DNA of 64,000 bases, taken from NCBI GenBank assembly GCA_900095095.1, contig FMBT01000348.1, forward strand, positions 1-64,000, in the 5' to 3' direction. The DNA comes from Fragilariopsis cylindrus CCMP1102. Taxonomy: Eukaryota > Bacillariophyta > Bacillariophyceae > Bacillariales > Bacillariaceae. This document shows, one piece after another, positions 1 through 10,738 of the stretch (the first letter of the stretch is position 1; each line of letters opens with the position of its first letter). The notes under the pieces were generated by a model. That model was not told where the DNA came from. It made no database searches and was given only the letters and a program-made list of their open reading frames with translations. The position numbers were made by a program, and so were the translations under genes.

Positions 1-1
1 T

Positions 2-919
2 ATTGACATATTAAAAGAAGGAATAACAGCATACTTCAAAGGTGATAGCGTATCCAATACCATGCTCAGAGTCCGAGGACAGGAGGGCTACGAAAGATAT
101 GACCTACTTATAGACGAACAAACAGTCATAGGATGGGACAACTTGTTGAGAGGAAAGTTTTCAAAGCAGTGGAAAATATACCAGAAGGCGTTCGCTAATA
201 GAATCAAACTAAGCAATCCACGTCCCTATGAAAATAACAAAAGAAGAAAGAAAAGAAACAAGGCAAAGAACGACACAGCGAAGAAGAGAAACAAGACGGA
301 GGAATTCCATGCATTGTTCCAGGCGATCGTTCCGATCATGCACGAGATGTGGACAGATAGATGCGTCGATAGAAATACACCGGTCATAGGAGGTAGGATA
401 GTAGCAGAATACGAGGCACTCAAACAGCAAGTAACACAACTTTACTCCATGAAAGAAATGGTCCTTCCGGAAGACGAAACAAAGATATTTAATGAAGAAT
501 TAAAAGACAGGCTGGGGGGCACGAACAGACAACTGAAAAAATGGATAGGGAGATGGAAGCCAGTTATTGACCACAGCATGAAAAGAGTGAAGGAACTAGC
601 CAAAGAAAACAGCAAACCTATATGGAAACACTTCACAGCAAACAGGCCAGCAAAGACTACAGTGTCAAGGAAACAAACACAGCAAATAAAGCCAAAGAAA
701 TATTCCAACAACCCTTTAACAAACGTGTACACCCGATTAAAGAAGAAGAGATCATCAAGCAGAGTGCTACCAGTAGTGAAAGCCAAGTACAAAATAAATC
801 ACCTAATATCAAGGCTGTACAACACACTAGGAAAGAAAAGATCAACAAGTAGAGAAACTACTGTAATAGACACAGAGGAACAAATAATTGATGACAGATT
901 TGGAGATGAACCGACGTAG
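2..919 (+). mobile_element. C-terminal part of a reverse-transcriptase-type retroelement ORF, probably non-LTR
   Basis: The reading frame is open from the window's left edge to the stop at 917-919, so only the C-terminal ~305 residues are visible. What is seen: a motif reading IGWDNLLRGKFSKQW, a very basic Lys/Arg-rich stretch, then HEMWTDRCVDRN and a long basic tail. From memory of diatom repeat proteins, a GWxxFxRGxxSxxW block followed by a W-x-x-R-N block is common downstream of the reverse transcriptase domain in abundant LINE-like ORFs; that comparison is recall, not a search. No RT, RNase H or integrase motif is in view because the element runs off the edge. It could instead be a lineage-specific gene. 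The ~760 bases after it show no terminal repeat or poly(A) tail that I can recognise. Confidence 0.5.
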
Positions 920-1680
920 TACTAAGTAATGTAGATTAATCTGGCGGGTCTACCGTTGACTTTCTGTCTTTCTAAGACCTAAAGGAACGACGAGGCAGCT
1001 ATTAAATAACAAGTTATATATAGGTGGTTATGTGATATAAGAAATTGGTGCGCGTTTTTAATTAATTCCCTCCTGGAATTGTAGATCCAAATTCAAATTC
1101 AAGAGGTCTTGATGGAATTTTATCATACCTTCAACAACTACTTCATCAAGAGGTGACAATGAACAAACGCAACACACAGGAAAAGAACAACAACACAAAA
1201 GTAAGCAAAGATTGCACATCATGTCCGGATTGGAAGTTAATAAACATAATATCTATCAACATTTTAGTCTCCTTCAAAATTTAGTCTTTCCTAGGTATCA
1301 TCATGTTATACCTAATATGTGACAGATAGATATAAAGAGCTCAGTGAGCATCACTCCATATTAGACTACTTGTATTCAGGGGTCAAAAAATATTTTCGCC
1401 CCTGAGTTGAATTAATATTTTGTACTTTTTGTTGTTCGCCAAACGCGGCGGCCGCGCCTCCTTCTTTCTCGCTGATCAATCCGTTAGTAATTCATCACGC
1501 ATACTAGTACACTGTGCGTGCTTGCTATGGTACTGATTCAGTACAGTAACGTTCACACCAGGCTTCGCCATCGAAGATATGAACAAATAAATGATAAAGC
1601 ATTTTTAACATAACATAATAACATTGTTAATAGAATTTTTTTCGAGAACAGCAAACAACTAACAAATAAACAATCTTACA
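920..1680. other. Intergenic, 5' flank of the V-ATPase gene
   Basis: No coding signal, tRNA or clear repeat seen. It is AT-rich apart from a short GC-rich island with a NotI-like palindrome near 1445-1455. It must hold the V-ATPase A promoter and 5' UTR. Confidence 0.5.
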
Positions 1681-3762
1681 ATGGCTTATTACGGTGACGA
1701 AGAGGTCGAAGCTGATTATGGTTACATCTTTAAGGTGTCTGGACCGCTTGTTGTAGCGGAAGGAATGGTAAGATTATCGATACGTTCTTCAATATATGTT
1801 TCGATACGTCTTTAAGGGGGTGACTGCCTGCCTTTGTTAGTGCTAGTAAGATGTTCAATTTTTGTTACCCCATGCTGTGTAATTTCTTTCTACTTCTTTT
1901 CTTCTAATATATTTTAATTGATAACTTCAAACATACCACTTATACAAATACTTCTTCTTACTTTACTTTCACAGAGTGGTGCTGCTATGTACGAACTTAT
2001 GCGTGTCGGTCATTCGAAACTTGTTGGAGAAATTATCAAACTCGAGGGGGATACAGCATCCATCCAGGTCTACGAAGATACCTCCGGTCTTACAGTTGGT
2101 GATCCCGTCCTTCGTAAGAAACAACCCTTGTCTGTTGAACTAGGTCCTGGTATCATGGGTAGTATTTTTGATGGTATCCAACGTCCACTTGAAGATATCT
2201 GGAGAGCTAGTGGTGACGTTTACGTTCCTAAGGGTGTGGATGTCCCTTGTTTGACTCGTGAAAGGAAATGGACGTTCTCTCCTGGTAACTTCAAGGAGGG
2301 ACAACCAATTTCAGGTGGAGATGTTGTAGGAACTGTGTATGAGAATGAAATCATCGACACACACAAGATTTTATGTCCTCCTAACGTATTTGGTACCGTC
2401 GCTAAGATTTTTACCACCGGAACTGATGGTAAGGAAGATTTCCTCGTCGACGACGTTGTTATGGAAGTATTTAACGAAGCTCAAAACAAGACCCATAAAT
2501 TGACTCTCAGCCACTTCTGGCCGGTACGTCGTCCTCGTCCTATCGCCGAGAAACTCCCCGGTAAAGCTCCTCTGATTACCGGTCTTCGTGTCATTGACGC
2601 ATTGTTCCCATCTGTATTGGGTGGAACATGTGCCGTCCCTGGTGCTTTCGGTTGCGGAAAGACTGTTATTAGTCAATCTCTATCGAAGTTTTCTAACTCC
2701 GACTGTATTATCTACGTCGGTTGTGGTGAACGTGGTAATGAGATGGCGGAAGTATTGAGTGACTTCCCTGAACTTACCATGACCGTTGCCGATGAAGATG
2801 GTACGGAAAGAGAAGTTGGTATCATGAAGCGTACCGCATTGGTCGCCAATACATCAAACATGCCTGTGGCTGCTCGTGAAGCTTCCATTTATACTGGAAT
2901 TACCCTTGCTGAATACTTCCGTGATCAAGGTATGAATGTGTCCATGATGGCTGACTCAACCTCTCGTTGGGCTGAGGCTCTTCGTGAGATTTCCGGTCGT
3001 CTTGGGGAGATGCCTGCCGATTCCGGTTATCCCGCCTACTTGGGTGCTCGTTTGGCTGCTTTTTACGAACGTGCCGGACGTGTACAATGTTTGGGATCGC
3101 CTGACCGTGAAGGTACAGTATCCGTTGTTGGTGCCGTCTCTCCACCTGGTGGTGATTTCTCTGATCCTGTCACGGCTGCCACTTTGTCTATTGTCCAAGT
3201 CTTTTGGGGATTGGATAAGAAGCTTGCTCAACGTAAGCATTTCCCTTCCATGAATTGGCTCATCTCGTACTCCAAGTACATGCAAGTGTTGGAACCATAC
3301 TTTAATAATATGGATGATCAATATTCGATGCTTCGTGAAACAGCCATGAACATTCTTCAACTGGAAGATAACTTGCAAGAGATTGTTCAATTGGTCGGAA
3401 AGGAATCACTTTCTGAAGATCAAAAGGTTATCATGGAGGTTGCCAAACTTATCCGTGAGGATTTCCTAGCCCAAAATGCCTTCACTGACTTTGACTACAC
3501 CTGTCCTTTGGTGAAGACGGTTGGTATGCTTAAGGTTATCATCACCTTTTACAACTTATCCCAAAAGGCCATCGCTGATAGTCCCGCTGATTCAAAAATC
3601 ACATACGCACACATCAGAACTGCCTTGGCACCTTCCATTCAGAAGATAGTTGATACCAAGTACGTTATGCCCCGAGATCACGCAGATAAGATTACTGCTG
3701 GATACCAAGCCATTATTGATGAGATGACTAATGAATTCCAAACCTTGACGGATGGTATCTAA
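1681..3762 (+). CDS. ATP6V1A: V-type proton ATPase catalytic subunit A
   Basis: Catalytic subunit of the V1 sector that hydrolyses ATP to drive proton pumping into vacuoles and other endomembranes. Two exons: 1681-1767 (29 codons, ATG start) and 1975-3762, joined across a 207-base GT-AG intron (1768-1974) in phase 0. The join reproduces the family sequence [15 protein letters not shown] across the junction, which fixes the start that a single-frame reading would miss. The product is 624 residues against about 617 in animals. Visible motifs: Walker A GAFGCGKT at about residues 252-259, CGERGNEM, the non-homologous insert region, Walker-B region [19 protein letters not shown] and the ATPase signature [10 protein letters not shown]. 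No missing catalytic residue. The gene stands alone between two long intergenic stretches. Confidence 0.97.
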
Positions 3763-4850
3763 ATAATACGGTTTAAGGATACTATTGGAATATAACGTGA
3801 CGACTAATTAGATCAATTTTACAAAATAATGATTACTCCAAACTTATTTAAAGAATTATAAAACATATTGGAAGAAAGATTCGCGCATTATTTGTTTGTT
3901 GCTGCTGCTGCTCTATCATTAGGTAGGATGATGCGAGCTTCCTCCCTCTATATGTTGGTTAGTTAGGATATATGTTATGTAGTTGCTGATCAAATTCATT
4001 TGAAAAAGCTTCATGGCAAGCAATTCTGCTCCTGTAGGGTTGCCCATCACTCAAGGTGCAACAAAGGCAAGTTGGCGACTACTTGTACTTACCATGATCC
4101 CACACCAACACCAATATTTCTTCCAGTCAACATTATTTGGATAATGCTTTTTATAGGATCAGCCTCTTTAGGCACCAGAGTGATTGTTTATTGATATTCC
4201 TACCCTTATATTCTTCAATTTGCTGCAAAACACTGATGTTCCAGCAGGCTAACATTATAGCAACTTGATATATGTGCTTCATTCAGTCCTGAATTCCTTC
4301 AGTTTGTATAACCAGATAGGTTTGTACATCTTACACTAAGTCTATGAAATGATTGACTGACTATTAATAATAATGTTGTTCTGATACAGTAGTGAACTAC
4401 ATAAAATAACATTGGTGCTAATGCATGATCGCCTTTCTATCCCATTATGTACAATTTCCCGTACATAAAGTACAAAATCACTATTTTTAATTCATTTTTT
4501 GTCATTATAATAATATTTAATCCCGTAAGATCGAGTCTTTGTCATTTTTCATTTTCACAGCACCTCCTACTTTTGGGAAAACCGTTGATGTCGTCAACAC
4601 AATATTGTTAAAGAATAGCATTGCAACTCTCTCAACTTTTTGGTACAGCGTGAAAGTGTTAAGGAAGAAGAAGACGTCGTATTATTGCTCACTATCTATT
4701 GAATAAAGCACGTTAACCTCCATTATATCAGATAAGTTCCTTTGTCGATAGCATCGCATTGATTGAGCAATTATTAATAGTTACTTGCAACAAAAGCAGC
4801 AGCGACAATATATAGAATAGTCCTACATCCATAATAATATATCAATTATC
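3763..4850. other. Intergenic, 1.1 kb
   Basis: AT-rich with a short GCT triplet run at about 3901-3911. I see no gene, tRNA-like box or inverted repeat. Flanks two genes on the same strand. Confidence 0.5.
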
Positions 4851-6323
4851 ATGTCAAAGTCTTCAGATATAGATTTAGATTCCGACTCCGATGACGAAAA
4901 CTTCTTCGGTCCTCGGGCATTTCCAAAGCCAAAAATTTCGAACTCTTTGGCTAATATCATAGCAGCGAAAGAAACTATCGAGCGAATAGCCTCTGGCAAA
5001 CCAATTACACCATCGATCAACTGCGAACAGACGAAGAAAGTTCGAAGACGACGTCCACAAAAAAAGAAGTCCACGAATCAGGAAGGGAAAACAAATAATG
5101 ACATCATAGCTAATAAATATAGCGATCCGGTGTGGATCGAGAAACAAGCACGTATTACAGTAGAAGAAGAATTGAAATTGGATGTCACCGACAAAATCAC
5201 GAATTTACAAGAAATCGGTTGGGTCAAAACCACGAAAAAATCAAAATGGAGTAAAGAAGGTTTCCATCCTGCGATATTGTCGAAGCATCAGTCCGCGGCA
5301 AGAATTCTTCTCAAGAAGAATAAAAGGAAAAGGTCCAGCATACCACCATTAACTGTTCAATACATTGGTGCAAGCTGGAAGATGGCAATGAATTATGATC
5401 AAATTCCAGTGTCGCGATGGATACCTTTCACTAACGGTACCGATTCTGACAACGAAAAGAAATTGCACGATCACATCAAATATAATATCTCAAAGTTGAA
5501 GGACTTTAAAGATGATTTGGTGGCGGTGAAAACCGAAGAATATGCCATTCGAAAATTGTGGGAGAAAGTACGGACTCAACAAGAGACGGCCGAACATCAA
5601 AGACAAGAGGAAGAGAAAGAAACGGCTGCAGCTGCTGCGGCTGCATCCCCGGTAATGGTGTCACAAGAAGATCCCGCCGATCTTTCCTCTTCGTCCGATA
5701 CCTGTCACGACAGTAAAGAGGTAACTAGACCACCAATAACAGCGGCTAAAACTCAGGATAGTGATAGCGACAGTGATGATGACGACAACGGCCCGGAACT
5801 ACCTTCTCCTGGAAGAAGGCGAACCACAAAACGGTCGGCTCTCCGCTTGAACGACGAGATCGAGTTCTATCATATTCTTGCAACTACTGGAGATCCGACA
5901 CAACTACAACGCGCCACCATCGTCGGTATTCGACCAGAGAATACCACTTATCCATTACTGTTATCCAATACAACTATGCCACTTCCCTCGTCTCATCTCG
6001 TCCGACGTCTGCCAGATGGATGCTGGGAACCGATCAAAGAATTTCTTCTATTCACGGAGGGGATACAAAATATTGCAAAAGGGGGATTGAAGGACAACAT
6101 ACAAAGATTCAAGAAAGTTCGTGGCGAAATTAACCAAGCTTCGAAGGACTTTTGGAAAAACCAAGGTGAGGAGGAGGAAACCACCACTACTACTAGTAAC
6201 GATAACGATAAAATTAATGGGGAAAAGAAGATCGACAGGGATAACGATACCGATAACGATAACGCTAACTGCCCTCGTAAAAGTCGGCGTTCACTTCGTC
6301 TCCGATCTCAAAAAGTGCATTAA
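4851..6323 (+). CDS. Unknown charged, probably nuclear protein with a possible SH3/Tudor-like barrel
   Basis: Not recognised. A single uninterrupted frame of 490 residues starting at ATG 4851. The N-terminus is an acidic Ser-Asp tract (DLDSDSDDENFFGP) followed by a basic patch (KKVRRRRPQKKK) like a nuclear localisation signal. The middle is Lys-rich with a Glu-rich helix and an eight-Ala run. A second acidic tract (DSDSDSDDDDNG) precedes a more ordered stretch at about residues 320-395, with alternating hydrophobics and a pattern EFYHILATTGD...RATIVGI...HLVRRLPDG, which resembles a small beta-barrel reader domain; that reading is inference only. The C-terminus is Asn-Asp repeats and a basic tail (KSRRSLRLRSQKVH). 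Composition suggests a chromatin or RNA-associated protein. No introns are needed. Confidence 0.75.
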   Translation: MSKSSDIDLDSDSDDENFFGPRAFPKPKISNSLANIIAAKETIERIASGKPITPSINCEQTKKVRRRRPQKKKSTNQEGKTNNDIIANKYSDPVWIEKQARITVEEELKLDVTDKITNLQEIGWVKTTKKSKWSKEGFHPAILSKHQSAARILLKKNKRKRSSIPPLTVQYIGASWKMAMNYDQIPVSRWIPFTNGTDSDNEKKLHDHIKYNISKLKDFKDDLVAVKTEEYAIRKLWEKVRTQQETAEHQRQEEEKETAAAAAAASPVMVSQEDPADLSSSSDTCHDSKEVTRPPITAAKTQDSDSDSDDDDNGPELPSPGRRRTTKRSALRLNDEIEFYHILATTGDPTQLQRATIVGIRPENTTYPLLLSNTTMPLPSSHLVRRLPDGCWEPIKEFLLFTEGIQNIAKGGLKDNIQRFKKVRGEINQASKDFWKNQGEEEETTTTTSNDNDKINGEKKIDRDNDTDNDNANCPRKSRRSLRLRSQKVH

Positions 6324-7113
6324 AAGACGAGAATCCACGACTAGTAAGAGGGGGAACAGACGAGAATAATCTAACAATAATTCAATCATTGATTATTCTC
6401 GTTACGATGGGATAAAACAATTAATTACAGTACTGAGCGACTATTGGCATCTCGACGGAGGAGGGCACTCTCTATCCAATTTATTCCACCATTATATATT
6501 TGCTTGAATGGTACAACTAAAGAGAATTCTGGAGAAGAATGTCATATATATTTTAGTACTCAGTTTTGGCACAGTATATACAGTATTGAATATATAGTGC
6601 TTTCATTTTACATGTCTATTTTTTCTTTTTCTTGAATGCTGCGAAGTCGTACTCCCCTAGTAGTAGTAGTAGTAGTTCCAAAATAGTGTACTCACACAGC
6701 CTTAAGAAATTTGAGTTGGGTCCGATAATCAGGCCAAAAAAGAATGCTGTATATAGTACAACGCATCTGCAATATCTTGCTAATAGTATGATATAGAACT
6801 TCTTGAGTAAGTTGCAGTTTAACTCTCTTCTTCAACTACAGTAAACAATTGTAGTTATCTCTAAAATTCTAAAAAGAGCAAAAATTTCAAAAATTATCTC
6901 CCGTGTATTTTGACGCGCAGTTTAACGGCTACCGTTGTCCGCACGTAGCTACTACCAGTATCAAAATTGCTAGTACCCGGTACTGTACTAATAGACAAAA
7001 TTCAAAATTATCATGCAATCATCCCATTTCAACAATTGTATAACTTCGCAGCATCTTGACAACGAAAGCTTCTACAATCGACTATTCAGAATCAACCCGA
7101 AACGGCAAGGCCA
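6324..7113. other. Intergenic with a short TAG triplet repeat
   Basis: Contains a (TAG)6-type run at about 6658-6676. Otherwise AT-rich; nothing gene-like seen. Holds the promoter of the PP2C gene. Confidence 0.5.
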
Positions 7114-8211
7114 ATGTCTTCTTTGAACAAAGTAGACAATGACGACGAAAAGGATCATCAGACACACGAGCCACCATCGCCGGAAGATGAGGCACCGTCA
7201 TCTCCTTCCTCGTTCTCATCACAATCACAATCACTTATCCCTCCTATTAGTTTGGTGTCGACTTGTGAAGAAATGAATCCTTCCAAACGCTCATCATTCG
7301 AAGATTGTAGTATTTATGCTCCAGCCGGTTCGTGGAACGCTCCGGATTCAAATATGGCATTCTTAAGTGTTGTCGATGGACATGGTGGTCGGGATATTGT
7401 TGAATATTTAGAAGACGGTTTACTATATCATGTTTCGCAAGAATTACAACAGCAGCAACAACAACAGCAGCAACCACAACAACAACAAAAGCACACCGAT
7501 GATACAACCGTTAATACCGAATTAATACCTTCAGCAGCAAACGAGGAAAGCAGTATTTTGGCAAGCTTAGAACGCGCATTTTTGATGGCCGATATTCATT
7601 CGAAAGCTCTAGGAGTAACGAGCTCGGGTGCCACTGTCGCAGTATGCCTCGTCACTAGAGGAAATACTAATACCAACAATGGCTTCGACAATAACAACAA
7701 TAATAATAATAACAAACGCAGCGATCTTGCTGCTAATAATTATAACTATGATAATACCTGGACGATACATGCAGCTAATGCTGGTGATGCACGAGTTGTT
7801 CTTTCTCACGAGGGTGAAGCATTTCGAATGACACATGATCATAGAACAGACGATCCAGAAGAGGTAAAACGCATTGAAGAAAGTGGAGGATTTATCTTCA
7901 AGGGTAGAGTCTTAGGAGTGTTAGCAGTTACCAGATCGTTAGGGGACCATTGTATGAAAGAATATGTTATTGCATCACCTTATACATCTAAAAAAACCAT
8001 CACGATAACACCAGATGATGCGAACAATAAGGCATCATTTATAATAGTAGGTTGTGATGGATTGTGGGATGTTATTCAGGACCAGGAGGCTGTAGATTTC
8101 GTGTTGAAGAGGATAACGGAAAAAGAATTGGTTGCCAAATACCTAGTCGAGGAAGCATTAAAACGAGGAAGTACTGATAACATCACCGTTTCTGTTGCTT
8201 TCCTAACGTAG
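7114..8211 (+). CDS. PP2C-type (PPM family) protein serine/threonine phosphatase
   Basis: Metal-dependent phosphatase that removes phosphate from Ser/Thr of substrate proteins. One exon, 365 residues, ATG at 7114. PPM motifs appear in order: RSSFEDCS (~58-65), VDGHGG with metal-binding Asp88, SSGATVAV, ANAGDARVV, TRSLGDH, GCDGLWDV with Asp315, and GSTDNITV with Asp355. All the metal-ligand aspartates are present, so it should be active. The N-terminal ~50 residues are acidic and Ser/Pro-rich. Two low-complexity inserts interrupt loops: a Gln tract encoded by mixed CAA/CAG (bases ~7447-7492) and an Asn tract (~7690-7716). No signal peptide or membrane segment, so probably cytosolic or nuclear. 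It converges with the glycosidase gene, 124 bases apart across an ATT triplet run. Confidence 0.95.
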   Translation: MSSLNKVDNDDEKDHQTHEPPSPEDEAPSSPSSFSSQSQSLIPPISLVSTCEEMNPSKRSSFEDCSIYAPAGSWNAPDSNMAFLSVVDGHGGRDIVEYLEDGLLYHVSQELQQQQQQQQQPQQQQKHTDDTTVNTELIPSAANEESSILASLERAFLMADIHSKALGVTSSGATVAVCLVTRGNTNTNNGFDNNNNNNNNKRSDLAANNYNYDNTWTIHAANAGDARVVLSHEGEAFRMTHDHRTDDPEEVKRIEESGGFIFKGRVLGVLAVTRSLGDHCMKEYVIASPYTSKKTITITPDDANNKASFIIVGCDGLWDVIQDQEAVDFVLKRITEKELVAKYLVEEALKRGSTDNITVSVAFLT

Positions 8212-8335
8212 TTTGTTTAGATCTTAAATTTAAATAGAATATTTTATAGACAGAGTGACATAACGATGCATTCTAATTTTATTATTATTATTATTATTAC
8301 TATCATGCATTTGGTAACTGTCACTCTTTCGTTTG

Positions 8336-10738
8336 TTAATGGTGCTCGTTCAGACAGTCTAGATAATATCCATACTTAGTGTCGCTTCCCCAATTGTCGC
8401 TAGATGCTTCTACTAACGTTCCTTCTCCCGCTTCGTTGAACGTTGTGATCAGTTGCCAATCTTCGCCAGCTTCGACCATCTTTTTGGTGTTTTCACAGAA
8501 CTTATCTCGTGATACACGTGGAAGCTTAGGCTCATCCATATCAGCTCTCCAAAATCCTGGAGATATACCGGTGGAAACATCCTTTATGTGGATATATTCT
8601 GTGGAGGGACCATACTGATGCCATGAATCAGGTTGGAATTCACAATCTGTATGACCCGGAAAGACCTTGAGGACAACATACCAATCATTCTTAGCTGCCT
8701 GCATCCAACGTTCATTAACACTACAACCCGCTTCATTATATACAAAAATAACCGGCTTGTCATCTACATTTGCCCAAGCTGGATGCCAAACAAACCACTT
8801 CTTCAAATAGTCAAGGTCGCTACGTATTGTATCAATAGAAGGGTTACGAAACATTTCATCCTCATAGTATACTGTCCATTTGATGCTTGAATTTAATTCG
8901 ATCGTTTTATCCATAAGAAGTGTCATCCGTGACAATTCTTTACTTGTTCCGGGTCCCCACCATGATGCAATAGATATATCAGTGTACGCATATTCCATGG
9001 CGTCTATGTGCTCTTCTACTATACTTCCGTCACCGGAACTATACTTTCCAAGATCAGGAACAAATTTGACTGGCTTTGAATTTACGCTCCATGTTTCTGG
9101 ATACCAAGGATAATAGAACATTCCCCGTAACGGAAATTGAAGTGAACGGGAAGATGGACCAGTATATGCACCACGAGGAACTGTAAGCATAGATAAGCAA
9201 ACGAAACGAGAGGGAAAGAAAAAAAAAGAGGCAAGAAAAGACAAAAAATTGTTGTTAGCGGTCGATTGTATAATGTTATTTATTTCTCTAATGTTTTGTT
9301 TTAGATCGTAAATTTGGTTGGTGTTGTTGGTGCGAATAACATAAAACTTACCACCCTGCATCCAGATAGCTGTTTGGCCCATCAATACGGACAATCGACC
9401 ACCATCATCAACAACCAAGTGAGCTCCGGGATTTTTAGAAGTATGGGTCGTCCAAATCAATTTATTATTACCATCACGTAGAACGAGGTTACCATCTGGT
9501 TGCATCGTAGCCGAGTCACAACCTTCAACATTCGCTTTCCAAACTGTCTTTCGATCCGAATCTTGTAAATGAAGATCACCAAAGTTGTCCAGACCAATAC
9601 TATACTTGTTAGATGGTGATGATATAAATTCTCCTCTTGAGAGTGTATCACGAGATTTTAATACCACCTCTTCAGCAAAACTTCGAAAGTTTGGATTCAA
9701 TCCAGAATTAAATGTTGGAAGATCATAACGACCATCATTATCATTATCATTATCATTTCTAGTCGTTGCTGTTGTCGTCCAAATTTTGGTGTACGAATTA
9801 CTATTATTATCATTATTATTATTATTAGTAAGAACGATCGATGCTATTCCTGAATCGTCAATAGTTAGATGTGCACCATCATTTCCACTTGATTCTGTAT
9901 TCCATATTGCCTTACTATCATCATTTCTAACAACAAGGTTCCCATCTCCTTGCATGTAGCTTGCCTGTCCTCCGAGAACTCCATTAGACCACTTGATACT
10001 ATTGGAATTGTTATCCATAACGACGAGTTCACCTGTAGTATCAACGAGTCCAATCTTATAATGATTGTTAGGTGATAAGATAAACTGTCCCCTAGAAAGT
10101 TTACCATCCTTGGCCAATGCAGTTACCTCACGAATAATGTTACTATCATTATCATTCTCATTATCATTATCATTGTCATTGTCATTGTCATTATCATTAT
10201 TATTACCATTACTATCCATTGATGCCTGTCCAGTAATAATCATCGAATCAATGTTCGGACCACCATCACCGACAACAACGATTTTGATCTGATGTTTACC
10301 TTTCTTTAATGAAACAGTTAACGATTCTGATCTCCAATCATTCCATGAATCAGTTGGATCGATCGAATAATCACCACGTTTGATTTGATCAACATATAGA
10401 TAACAACTACGTTGATTCGGTGAACTGTATCGGATAAGAATATCATATTCTGCCTTGTTCAATGTAGTTTCAATTTCCCATTGTACAAAGCTACCCTTAC
10501 CACCAAAATCTGCATACCCATTTCCGGTATACCCTTTATGCTTTGGATTGTTACTGGACCTTTCACTACCACCAGAATATATATCGGCATCGTCACCTTC
10601 AAATTTGTGCTTCCATATTTCAAGATCAATACTATGCGCTTGTCGGAATGAATATGATGACAGCAACGCCAGTAATTGTACGAAGCAAATCAGACTTGTA
10701 CGTAGTAGTAAAGGATATTGACGTCGGCCGATGGTCAT
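8336..10738 (-). CDS. Secreted lectin-repeat protein with a C-terminal GH99-like glycosidase domain
   Basis: Two exons, 10738-9352 and 9180-8336, joined across a 171-base GTAAGT...CTTACAG intron, give 743 residues. Order of parts: signal peptide (~1-35, ending FRQAHS); a CBM6/35-like carbohydrate-binding domain (~36-165, ending in the PNIDSMIITG strand); an Asn/Asp linker; two bulb-type lectin domains, each with the mannose-site pattern seen in DGNLVLRDGNNKLIW; then a GH99/GH71-like barrel from about residue 475 with FYYPWYPETW, ISIASWWGPGTSKE and ITTFNEAGEGTLVEA. GH99 enzymes include the Golgi endo-alpha-mannosidase and bacterial mannanases; here secretion or the Golgi lumen fits the signal peptide. 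The substrate is inferred to be mannose-containing glycan because both lectins and GH99 bind mannose. The intron is in frame and stop-free, so retention would add 57 residues. Confidence 0.85.
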   Translation of the reverse strand: MTIGRRQYPLLLRTSLICFVQLLALLSSYSFRQAHSIDLEIWKHKFEGDDADIYSGGSERSSNNPKHKGYTGNGYADFGGKGSFVQWEIETTLNKAEYDILIRYSSPNQRSCYLYVDQIKRGDYSIDPTDSWNDWRSESLTVSLKKGKHQIKIVVVGDGGPNIDSMIITGQASMDSNGNNNDNDNDNDNDNDNENDNDSNIIREVTALAKDGKLSRGQFILSPNNHYKIGLVDTTGELVVMDNNSNSIKWSNGVLGGQASYMQGDGNLVVRNDDSKAIWNTESSGNDGAHLTIDDSGIASIVLTNNNNNDNNSNSYTKIWTTTATTRNDNDNDNDGRYDLPTFNSGLNPNFRSFAEEVVLKSRDTLSRGEFISSPSNKYSIGLDNFGDLHLQDSDRKTVWKANVEGCDSATMQPDGNLVLRDGNNKLIWTTHTSKNPGAHLVVDDGGRLSVLMGQTAIWMQGGKFYVIRTNNTNQIYDLKQNIREINNIIQSTANNNFLSFLASFFFFPSRFVCLSMLTVPRGAYTGPSSRSLQFPLRGMFYYPWYPETWSVNSKPVKFVPDLGKYSSGDGSIVEEHIDAMEYAYTDISIASWWGPGTSKELSRMTLLMDKTIELNSSIKWTVYYEDEMFRNPSIDTIRSDLDYLKKWFVWHPAWANVDDKPVIFVYNEAGCSVNERWMQAAKNDWYVVLKVFPGHTDCEFQPDSWHQYGPSTEYIHIKDVSTGISPGFWRADMDEPKLPRVSRDKFCENTKKMVEAGEDWQLITTFNEAGEGTLVEASSDNWGSDTKYGYYLDCLNEHH

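Noticed and set aside
4000-4194. Short open frame after the V-ATPase gene
   Set aside because: Non-ATG start, no coding composition, no similarity recognised.
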